A stretch of 43,612 nt of DNA from Acidobacteriota bacterium (lineage in GTDB: Bacteria; Acidobacteriota; Thermoanaerobaculia; Thermoanaerobaculales; Sulfomarinibacteraceae). Below, piece by piece: positions 7,408-15,351 of the stretch. Both the position numbers and the translations under genes were made by a program. The notes under the pieces are model-generated. The model ran no database searches and was not told the DNA's origin. It saw nothing but the letters and a program-made list of their open reading frames with translations. Every line of letters starts with the position of its first letter. Positions within the stretch are counted from its first letter, which is position 1. The DNA lies in assembly GCA_024641545.1 (NCBI GenBank), contig JAHECW010000025.1, forward strand, positions 1-43,612, in the 5' to 3' direction.

Positions 7408-10400
7408 ATGAGAACCAGAGTATGTTGTTGGGGAGCATCCGCGCCGAAAGCGACCATCGCTTTGCTGGCGCCGGTGCTGTTTCTGGCCCTGGCGTTCGCG
7501 GCCTCGCCGGCTGCGGCCCAGACCCTCACCGTGGTGGACGGATCGAACAACGCGATCTCGATCACCAACTACCAGTGGGTCGTGGAGGAGGATCTCACCT
7601 ACCACGTGCCCTTTGACTCCAGTGGCAACCCGGTGCCCGAGAACGACATGCAGTCGCTCAGCTTCCACCGCAGCTATATGCCGCTGGTCGCCGAGGGAAC
7701 CAGCGAAGCTGGGTTCTCGTTTGTCCGTGATGCCGCCAAGTACTACTTCGTGTCGGTGCTTCCCGACTCCGGTTACAGCATCGGCGGCGCCCAGATCGCG
7801 CCCGGTGACACCGAGGTCACGGTCTACGTCAACCCGCACCCGATCCCAACCGCGCAGATCGTAGTCCAGGTCTGCGAGGACAAGGCCCCGATCAACAACG
7901 TCTGCGATCCCGGCGAACAGCCCCTCCAGGGCTTCAAGATCGTGCTCGAGGACGGCGGCGGCCGCTACGGCATGTCCGCCGGTGTCCAGAGCTACGACGT
8001 CTGGGGCAACCCGCTCGGGACGACCTACCTCGACAACGTCGGCACCGTCGACCGGCTCGGCAGCGGCATCGACACCGACGCCGAGGGCATGGCCTACATC
8101 AAGAACCTCGCCCCCGGCAAGTACGGCATCATCGTCGTGCCGCCGCCCAACACGACCTGGGTGCAGACCGCGACCATCGAGGGCAAGAAGGTCATCGACG
8201 CCTGGGTCAAGGCCAACGAGCCGCCCTTCTTCGCAGAGTTCGGCCCCCCGGGGCCGCATGTCTTCATCAGCTTCGTCGAGCCGTTCAACGCCCTGGCAGG
8301 CGCCAGCGGACCCGATGTCTCGGGCCAGGTGGTGAACCTGCACATGTCGCGGCCGCCCGAGTTCGCCATGTACGCCGGTGGTCCGTTCCCGCACACCAAC
8401 TGCTGGATCGGACTCAATGACTTCTCGACCGGTGTGCCGCTCGAGGGTCTTTACGCCCAGCCGTGCAGCGACAACGGCTTCTTCACGATTCCCAACGTTC
8501 CTCCCGGCCAGTACCAGATGGTCATCTGGGACGACAACCTCGACCTCGTCTTCAACTCGATGGCGCTGACCGTCAAAGCCGACGGCAGCTGCAACGACCG
8601 CAACACCTGCGACCTCGGGCTGGTCCCGACCAGGCAGTGGTTCGCCCGCACCGAGAATTGGGTCTTCAACGACCTCAACGGCGACGGCCGTCGCCAGTGC
8701 AATACCGAGGCCTGCAACAGCATCGCCGCCGGCGACGAGGTCGGCATTCCCGAGCAGGCGGTCAACCTCCGCTGGCGCGACGGCACCATGTACCAGAGCG
8801 CCCCGACCGACCTCACCGGATTCGTGCCGTTCGACGAGACCTTCCCGTTCTTCAGCTGGCTCGTCGCCGAGGTCGACTTCGCCCGCTTCAAGGCCACCGG
8901 TGCGACCTTCTACACCGATGACGGCGGCCCGATCGATCCTCTGAACCCCAACTCCTGGGACAGCAACCTCAAACCGCAGCACCAGGGCAACCCGGCCGAT
9001 CCGGGGATGTGGATCCACAACGGTTACAACGGTGAGGCCGGCGACGCGCGCACCGAACAGGGCGTCGTCCTCACCCAGGCCTTCCAGGCCTTCCTCGGTC
9101 AGACCAACGTGATCGAGTGGGGCAAGGCGCCCTACGGCGCCGGCGAGAACGGCGGCATCAGCGGTATCGTCTTCTACTCGGTGACCCGCGCCGAGGACGA
9201 TCCGCGCTACGGCGGCGCCGAACCGTGGGAGCCGGGCATTCCCGGTGTCACGGTCAACCTCTACGATGCGGCCGGCACCACTTTGCTCGCCACCGCGACC
9301 ACCGACAGCTGGGATGCGACCCCGCCGGAGAACTGCCAGATCGGCAGCAGCATCCCCTTCATCTACAACGAGGGCCAGGCGGATCAGCGCTACATCGACT
9401 GCTACGACGGGATCCGCAACTGGAACCAGATGCGCCCCGGCGTTTTCGACGGCGGCTATGCCTTCGACGAGATCTGTCAGGGCGGTCTCGACCCTGACGG
9501 CACCTGCACCACCGGCACCCTCACGAGCCCGATTCCGAGCGGCCGCTACATCGTCGAGGTGGAGCCGCCCAACGGGTACCAGATCGTCAAGGCGCAGGAC
9601 AAGAACGTCGACTTCGGCGACGAATATGTCCAGAGCCCCCTGCTGCTGCCCGCGGAGTGCGTGGGTGCTACCTATTCCGTGCCCCAGTACCTGTCGCTCA
9701 ATGACCGGCCGTCGGTGAGCGACCTCGACAAGGTCGAGGCGGCGCTCGCCGGCCAGACCCTCAACCTCTGCGACCGTAAAAAGGTAGCGGTGTCGGGCGG
9801 CAACAACGCCGCGGCCGACTTCTTCCTCTTCACCCCGGTGCCGATCGCGGCGCACGCGACCGGCTTCATTCTCGACGACACCGCCAACGAGTTCGACCCG
9901 AACTCGCCGCAGTTCGGCGAGAAGTACGCGCCGCCCTTCCTGCCGGTGTCGATCCGCGACTGGACCGGCCGCGAGATCGGCCGCACCTTCTCCGACGCCT
10001 ACGGCCGCTACAACTTCGTCGCGCCGTCGACGTGGACCAACAGCCTGCCGCAGCCGAGCGGCATGTCGCCCAACATGCTGACGACCTGCATGAACGACCG
10101 ACTCCGGCCGGACGGCACGCCCGATCCGCTGCACAACCCGCAGTACTCCCAGTTCTGCTACACCTTCCAGTACATGCCGGGCTCGACGGTCTACCTCGAC
10201 ACCCCGGTGGTCCCGGTCTCGGCCTTCACCGGTTCCGACCAGTTCCCGCTCGACTGCGAGTTCGGCAACCGAACCCCGCGCATCTACTCGGCGACCAACG
10301 CCGCCGGCCAGGGCCCGTACTTCACCGGCAACGCCAATGACGTCAGCCGCAACAACTTCGTGATCACCTCCATGGGGATCGTCGAGGTTCCCAACCCCGA

Positions 10401-12621
10401 GTACCAGGGCGTCAACGGCCCGCCGACGGTGCCGAAGAACATCACCCGCGACTACGGCTTCGGCTGCCCGTTGGTGCCGGCCGTGACCATCGGCGGCGTT
10501 GCGATGACCGGCCTCACCTGTGGGGTGGACGGCAACGGACGCGAAACCGTGACCGGCAAGGTCAACGGCAACGGCGGCCAGCTCGTGGTGACCCGCAACG
10601 ACAACCGGATGACTTCGATCAACTCGGTTTTCGTCCAGCGCAACCTGCGCCAGGGCGGCGCCCTCAAGACGGTGCCCGGCCAGTTCCCGACCATCCAGGC
10701 GGCCATCGACGCGGCCAACGAGAACGACCTCATCCTGGTCGCGCCCGGGACCTACACCGAGATGGTCATCATGTGGAAGCCCGTCCAGCTCCAGGGCTGG
10801 GGCGAGGGAACCCAGATCGATGCCGTCAAGAACCCGCCCGAAGCGCTCCAGACCTGGCGCAACGCGGTCCAGGGCCTCGTCGAGGGGAACTACCCGACCG
10901 CCAACCCGCCCGGCTACACCGTGACGCTCGTGCCCGGTCAGGAGGCCGCCTTCGGCGGTGTCGAGCCGGCGGCGCTGTGGACCGAGGAGGGCACCGGGAT
11001 TCTGGTGCTCGCCAGGGCCGGAGCGTTCAACGTCAATCGCAACCAGGGCGCCCGGATCGACGGTTTCACCGTCTCGGGAGCCGACACCGGCGGCGGCATC
11101 ATCGTCAACGGGTTCGCTTCGAACATGCGGATCTCCAACACCCGCGTCATCAACAACAGCGGCCAGTACGGCGGCGGGATCCGCCTCGGCCATCCGACGC
11201 TCATCGCCCAGGGCGCAGCCGCCTGCGGCAACGGCGTCGATCTCTGCTACCCCGACGCCCAGAACGACAACATCGTGATCACGAACAACTACATCGGCCA
11301 GAACGGCGGCATGAACGGCGCCGGTGGCGGCGTCTCGCTGTGCACCGGGTCGGAGAACTACCGCCTGACCGACAACTACATCTGCGGCAACTTCAACCTC
11401 GAGCAGGGCGGCGGCGTGGCCCACTTCGGCTTCTCCGGCAGCCCCAACAACGGGTCGAACGTGATCGCACGCAACGTGATTGCTTTCAACGACAGCTTCG
11501 TCCAGACCCCCGGGTTCTCGCCCTCAGGGGGAGGCCTGCTCATCACCGGTCAGCCGGCGCTCTTCGGCGAGCCGCTGAGCCGTGGGACGGGGAATGTCCT
11601 CGTCGACAGCAACCTTCTCATCGGCAACGCGGCCGAAGCCGGTGACGGCGGCGGGATCAGCCTGCGCCAGGTCAACGGCATGGATGTCGCGAACCGGCCG
11701 AACAACAACAACCAATGGCACTCGGTCACGATTGTCAACAACATGATCGTCAACAATTTGTCGGCCCTCGCCGGCGGCGGGATCGCCTTGGCCGACGCCG
11801 CCAAGGTGGTGATCCGGCACAACACGATCGCCAACAACGACAGCACGGCGACGACAGGCGCCGCCTTCCCCCTCGGGTCGCCGACCCTGTCGACCGGACA
11901 GCTCGGCGCCGGCATCGCCGCCCGCGGCCACAGCCAGGGGCTTCTGAACGCCCTCGGCGCCATCGCAGGCTTCTCCAACCCGACGCTGGTCGACAACATC
12001 GTCTGGCACAACCGAAGCTTCCGCTTCAACGGCCTCGGAACCACTCCCGACCCGAACCTCGGCACGTCCTGGTTCGGCCTCTGCCCGGCAGTCGGCGGCG
12101 ACGCTGCCAACTGCGACGCAACGGTCGTCGGTGACTGGTCCGGGGATCAGGCCTACTACAGCGACCTGAGGGTGATCGGCGCCGCGGGGAGCCTGACCTG
12201 CACCGGCTGCATCGTGACCGGCGGGGCCGACCCGCTCTTCGTCTCCGAGTACGCCACCGGCAGCCGGGTTCCGACCATCAACCAGCCGGAGCAGCAGACC
12301 ATCTTCGTGCCGGCGGCCTTCGACGAGGGCGGCAACTACATCCGCCTCCGCTTCGGACCGCTGACGCGATGGGACACCCAAACCGGTGCGCTTTTCGGCG
12401 ACTACCACCTCCGGAGTGGATCTCCGGCCATCAACACGGCCGGCACCACTCAGCCCGGGTACGACTTCGACGGCCAACCGCGCCCCGAGCCGGGCACCAG
12501 GACCCTGCCGGACATCGGTGCCGACGAGGTCAATCCCCCCGGCGCCCTCAAGGTCCAGCAAGACGTCGGCGGCTTCACCGCCTACACCGACCTCGAGCTC
12601 GACAACGGCCTCGTCGAGTAA
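7408..12621 (+). CDS. Giant secreted SdrD/Cna-B-like and beta-helix protein (1737 aa)
   Basis: AGGAGG at 7395-7400 sits seven bases before ATG 7408, which opens a clear signal peptide (residues about 1-36, ending AASPAAAQ). Residues about 35-930 contain several prealbumin-like SdrD/Cna-B-type units. These show phrases such as NDLNGDGRRQCNTEA, GISGIVFY...GIPGVTVNLYD and SDAYGRYNFVAPS. Residues about 1090-1560 are a right-handed parallel beta-helix with the PTIQAAIDAANENDLILVAPGTY entry and many N-N/G-G-G-I rungs. The end (YHLRSGSPAINTA...PDIGADEV) resembles the choice-of-anchor-Q type of tail. Many Cys occur in spaced pairs. No catalytic motif is evident, so a surface scaffold or binding partner for the cupredoxin proteins is inferred. 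It is the first gene after the sigma-54 promoter. Confidence 0.88.
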   Translation: MRTRVCCWGASAPKATIALLAPVLFLALAFAASPAAAQTLTVVDGSNNAISITNYQWVVEEDLTYHVPFDSSGNPVPENDMQSLSFHRSYMPLVAEGTSEAGFSFVRDAAKYYFVSVLPDSGYSIGGAQIAPGDTEVTVYVNPHPIPTAQIVVQVCEDKAPINNVCDPGEQPLQGFKIVLEDGGGRYGMSAGVQSYDVWGNPLGTTYLDNVGTVDRLGSGIDTDAEGMAYIKNLAPGKYGIIVVPPPNTTWVQTATIEGKKVIDAWVKANEPPFFAEFGPPGPHVFISFVEPFNALAGASGPDVSGQVVNLHMSRPPEFAMYAGGPFPHTNCWIGLNDFSTGVPLEGLYAQPCSDNGFFTIPNVPPGQYQMVIWDDNLDLVFNSMALTVKADGSCNDRNTCDLGLVPTRQWFARTENWVFNDLNGDGRRQCNTEACNSIAAGDEVGIPEQAVNLRWRDGTMYQSAPTDLTGFVPFDETFPFFSWLVAEVDFARFKATGATFYTDDGGPIDPLNPNSWDSNLKPQHQGNPADPGMWIHNGYNGEAGDARTEQGVVLTQAFQAFLGQTNVIEWGKAPYGAGENGGISGIVFYSVTRAEDDPRYGGAEPWEPGIPGVTVNLYDAAGTTLLATATTDSWDATPPENCQIGSSIPFIYNEGQADQRYIDCYDGIRNWNQMRPGVFDGGYAFDEICQGGLDPDGTCTTGTLTSPIPSGRYIVEVEPPNGYQIVKAQDKNVDFGDEYVQSPLLLPAECVGATYSVPQYLSLNDRPSVSDLDKVEAALAGQTLNLCDRKKVAVSGGNNAAADFFLFTPVPIAAHATGFILDDTANEFDPNSPQFGEKYAPPFLPVSIRDWTGREIGRTFSDAYGRYNFVAPSTWTNSLPQPSGMSPNMLTTCMNDRLRPDGTPDPLHNPQYSQFCYTFQYMPGSTVYLDTPVVPVSAFTGSDQFPLDCEFGNRTPRIYSATNAAGQGPYFTGNANDVSRNNFVITSMGIVEVPNPEYQGVNGPPTVPKNITRDYGFGCPLVPAVTIGGVAMTGLTCGVDGNGRETVTGKVNGNGGQLVVTRNDNRMTSINSVFVQRNLRQGGALKTVPGQFPTIQAAIDAANENDLILVAPGTYTEMVIMWKPVQLQGWGEGTQIDAVKNPPEALQTWRNAVQGLVEGNYPTANPPGYTVTLVPGQEAAFGGVEPAALWTEEGTGILVLARAGAFNVNRNQGARIDGFTVSGADTGGGIIVNGFASNMRISNTRVINNSGQYGGGIRLGHPTLIAQGAAACGNGVDLCYPDAQNDNIVITNNYIGQNGGMNGAGGGVSLCTGSENYRLTDNYICGNFNLEQGGGVAHFGFSGSPNNGSNVIARNVIAFNDSFVQTPGFSPSGGGLLITGQPALFGEPLSRGTGNVLVDSNLLIGNAAEAGDGGGISLRQVNGMDVANRPNNNNQWHSVTIVNNMIVNNLSALAGGGIALADAAKVVIRHNTIANNDSTATTGAAFPLGSPTLSTGQLGAGIAARGHSQGLLNALGAIAGFSNPTLVDNIVWHNRSFRFNGLGTTPDPNLGTSWFGLCPAVGGDAANCDATVVGDWSGDQAYYSDLRVIGAAGSLTCTGCIVTGGADPLFVSEYATGSRVPTINQPEQQTIFVPAAFDEGGNYIRLRFGPLTRWDTQTGALFGDYHLRSGSPAINTAGTTQPGYDFDGQPRPEPGTRTLPDIGADEVNPPGALKVQQDVGGFTAYTDLELDNGLVE

Positions 12622-12639
12622 CAGCAACCAGCAACCCAT

Positions 12640-12661
12640 CCCCGCCGGGGAACCGGCGGGG
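12640..12661 (+). other. Intercistronic hairpin
   Basis: CCCCGCCGG (12640-12648), loop GGAA, CCGGCGGGG (12653-12661): a perfect nine-base-pair GC stem closed by a GNRA tetraloop. It is not followed by a T-run, so it is unlikely to terminate transcription. It lies between the giant gene and cupredoxin gene A and may stabilise or process the message to set unequal expression. Confidence 0.6.
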
Positions 12662-12687
12662 GTGCTTGACCTACCAAGGAGTGAACC

Positions 12688-13944
12688 ATGGAACGCAAAT
12701 GGCTCTACACAACGCTGATGGTGGTAGCGGTCGCGCTGGTGCTGGTCGCAGCTCCGGCATCCGCCAGCCACATCGACGTCCAATGTCCGGGTGACACTAA
12801 TGGCAACGCCCTCCGGGACGGTGCAGAAGTGTGGCCCGCCAACCAGCAGTGCATGCACCTCACCTCGGGGGACGGCTACGTGACGATGGCCGACGGCCGG
12901 GTGATGTACATCTTCGGTTTCGCCAATGCCACCGGCTGGAATCCCGCCAACGTCATGACCGACGGCATCCTCGCCGCGGCCTACCCAGGACCGATCATCG
13001 CGCTCGACGAGGGCAGTGAGTTCTACCTCAGCCTGTCCAACGTCGGCATGCTCGTGCGCCCCGACCTCTTCGACCCGCACACCGTCCACTGGCACGGTTT
13101 CCCGCAGGCTTCGTCGGTCTTCGACGGGCTGCCCGAGTCCGGCCTCGCCATCAATATGGGCGCGACCCTGACGTACTACTACAACGTCCAGGATCCCGGC
13201 ACCTACATGTACCACTGCCACGTCGAGGCCACCGAGCACATGCAGATGGGCATGCTCGCCAACCTCTATGTCCGGCCCAAGCAGAACCGGCTGCCCGGCG
13301 GCACCAACCTCAACGGCTTCACCCACCAGGCGGGCTTCAAATACGCCTACAACGACGGTGACGGCTCGACCCGCTACGACGTCGAGGCCCCGATCCAGAT
13401 GAGCTCCTTCGACAGCAGCTTCCACGATGCTTCGGAGAGCGTCCAGCCGTTGCCCTTCGCGCTGATGCGCGACGACTACCCGATGCTCAACGGCCGCGGG
13501 TACCCGGACACGGTCGTCGATATGGCGCTGCCGGCGCCGGCCGAGAACGGCGGCAAGACGTCGCAGTTCGAGGACGCGCTGATCACCGCGCAGCCGGGCC
13601 AGAGGGTCCTGCTCCGGATCTCCAACATCTCGATCACCCGCTACTACACCCTGCAGACGCTGGGACTCCCGATGACCGTGGTCGGTCGCGACGCCAAGCT
13701 GCTCCGCGGTCCGAGCCCCGATGGTGGGATCACCCCGGGCAAGAACCTCTACTACGAAACCAACTCGGTGAGCCTGGGCGGCGGCGAGACCAACGACGTG
13801 ATCATCGAGATCCCGGCCGACGCCAACCCCGGCGACACCTACTTTCTGTACACCAGCAACCTGAACTACCTCAACAACGGTGATGAGGAGTTCGGCGGCA
13901 TGATGACCGAGATCCGCGTCGGCTCCGGTCTGCTGCTCAACTGA
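12688..13944 (+). CDS. Multicopper oxidase subunit A: cupredoxin protein with HWHG and type-1 copper site
   Basis: A 418-aa exported protein (signal residues about 1-27, ending ASASHID) behind AAGGAG. It has two cupredoxin domains. Domain 1 holds H131-T-V-H134-W-H136-G and H176-C177-H178-x5-H184-x4-M189. That supplies four trinuclear-site histidines (134, 136, 176, 178) and a complete type-1 set (His131, Cys177, His184, Met189). Domain 2 (about 230-418) keeps the fold but lacks ligands: YTLQTLGLPM stands where HPxHxHG would be, and YTSNLNYLNNGDEEFGGMM where the second Cys-His motif would be. A complete multicopper oxidase needs four His pairs and this protein has two. Subunit B carries the other two. 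Expected location is periplasm or cell surface. The oxidised substrate is unknown. Confidence 0.88.
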   Translation: MERKWLYTTLMVVAVALVLVAAPASASHIDVQCPGDTNGNALRDGAEVWPANQQCMHLTSGDGYVTMADGRVMYIFGFANATGWNPANVMTDGILAAAYPGPIIALDEGSEFYLSLSNVGMLVRPDLFDPHTVHWHGFPQASSVFDGLPESGLAINMGATLTYYYNVQDPGTYMYHCHVEATEHMQMGMLANLYVRPKQNRLPGGTNLNGFTHQAGFKYAYNDGDGSTRYDVEAPIQMSSFDSSFHDASESVQPLPFALMRDDYPMLNGRGYPDTVVDMALPAPAENGGKTSQFEDALITAQPGQRVLLRISNISITRYYTLQTLGLPMTVVGRDAKLLRGPSPDGGITPGKNLYYETNSVSLGGGETNDVIIEIPADANPGDTYFLYTSNLNYLNNGDEEFGGMMTEIRVGSGLLLN

Positions 13945-13955
13945 GGAGGATGACG

Positions 13956-15335
13956 ATGAAACACTTCATGAGACCAAAAGCAGCGGTTCCCGTCGTCCTC
14001 GGGACTGCGGTGCTCCTGGCGTTGACCGCAGCGCCGGCAGCGGCCGCCATCCAGGGCATCGAGGGAACCCTCACCGGGACCACCCGCTCATTCGTTCTGA
14101 CGGCGAAGGCGGACTACGTGACCAGCGCCGACGGCGCCAGCCTCCTGATCTGGGGCCTGACCGACGGCACCCGGGCTCAGTACCCGGCGCCGACCCTGAT
14201 CGTCAACCAGGGTGAGACCATCGAGATCACCCTCAACAACGAGCTCGCGGCGTCGACCTCGCTCATCTTCCCGGGCCACGACGTGGCCGGGGCGGGTGAT
14301 TGCACGGATACCTCGGGGCTGCCTGCCCCGGGGCCCGGCGACGCCACCGGAAGAATCACCTGCGAAGCGCCGGCCGCCGGCTCGGCGACCTACACGTTCC
14401 CGGCTGAGAACGCCGGCACCTACCTCTACCACAGCGGCACCAACGCGGCGCTGCAGTCGGAGATGGGCCTCTTCGGTGCGATCATCGTCCGGCCCTACGG
14501 TTTCGACGAGCTCAACCCGACGGCCTACGGCCACCCCAAGACCGGGTACGACCGGGAGTACCTCTTCATCCTGTCGGAGATGGACTCGCGAATTCACGAC
14601 GCCGTCGAGTTCGGCGACTCGCTCGCGGGAACCGAGTTCCTCGGCGACTACTTCTCCAACTACTGGTTCATGAACGGCCGCACCGCGCCGGACACGCTGT
14701 CCGAGCCCAATGTGCCCTGGTTGCCGACCCAGCCGTACAACACCCTGCCGCGGATGACTCCCGGCGAGACGGTGCTGATCCGCGTCGTCGTCGCCGGCCG
14801 CGACGCCCACCCCTTCCACCATCACGGCAACCACGCTCTGATCGTGGCCCGCGACGGCCGGATGCTCGAGAGCGCGCCGGGCCAGGGTCCCGATCTCGGC
14901 TACCAGGTCTTCACCACCCAGGCGATCCCGGGCGAGACCTACGACGCCACCTTCACCTGGACCGGTGCGAACATGAACTGGGACATCTACGGCACCCCCG
15001 CCGACGGGATGCCGGCGCACACCTGCAACGGTCTGGCGACGCCGTCTCCGGGCTTCGACCCGGTGACCCACGAGTACTGCCCCGACCACGGCAAAGCGCT
15101 GCCCGTGCACCTTCCCGAAAACCTCGACCTGGCCTTCGGCGGGTTCTGGAGCGGCAGCCCCTTCATGGGCGCCGCAGGGGCTCTGCCTCCGGGCGAGGGT
15201 GGCCTCAACCCGAACTCGGGCTACACCTTCATGTGGCACTCCCACACCGAGAAGGAGCTCACCAACAACGACATCTTCCCGGGCGGCATGCTGACGATGC
15301 TCATCGTCGAGCCCCCCGGCACCGTGATCGAATGA
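13956..15335 (+). CDS. Multicopper oxidase subunit B: cupredoxin protein with HPFHHHG and HSH
   Basis: A 459-aa exported protein. ATG 13956 is preferred over 13950 because AGGAGG (13944-13949) directly abuts 13950 but is six bases from 13956. The signal peptide is residues about 1-30 (TAAPAAAA). Domain 1 is degenerate (SLIFPGHDV; YLYHSGTNAALQSEMG). Domain 2 carries H285-P-F-H288-H-H290-G-N-H293 and W-H428-S-H430-T-E-K-E...FPGGM. These are the third and fourth copper-binding motifs of multicopper oxidases, with Ser429 replacing the type-1 Cys. The protein thus offers four trinuclear-site His and no type-1 copper, exactly complementing subunit A. The gene starts 12 bases after the A stop, so roughly equal synthesis is likely. 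Confidence 0.88.
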   Translation: MKHFMRPKAAVPVVLGTAVLLALTAAPAAAAIQGIEGTLTGTTRSFVLTAKADYVTSADGASLLIWGLTDGTRAQYPAPTLIVNQGETIEITLNNELAASTSLIFPGHDVAGAGDCTDTSGLPAPGPGDATGRITCEAPAAGSATYTFPAENAGTYLYHSGTNAALQSEMGLFGAIIVRPYGFDELNPTAYGHPKTGYDREYLFILSEMDSRIHDAVEFGDSLAGTEFLGDYFSNYWFMNGRTAPDTLSEPNVPWLPTQPYNTLPRMTPGETVLIRVVVAGRDAHPFHHHGNHALIVARDGRMLESAPGQGPDLGYQVFTTQAIPGETYDATFTWTGANMNWDIYGTPADGMPAHTCNGLATPSPGFDPVTHEYCPDHGKALPVHLPENLDLAFGGFWSGSPFMGAAGALPPGEGGLNPNSGYTFMWHSHTEKELTNNDIFPGGMLTMLIVEPPGTVIE

Positions 15336-15351
15336 GCAGGGGAGTGACACC

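Noticed and set aside
7393-11424. 1343-codon open frame antisense to the giant gene
   Set aside because: High-GC shadow frame: valine/arginine/glycine-rich sequence without domains, opposite a gene with clear signal peptide and domain structure.
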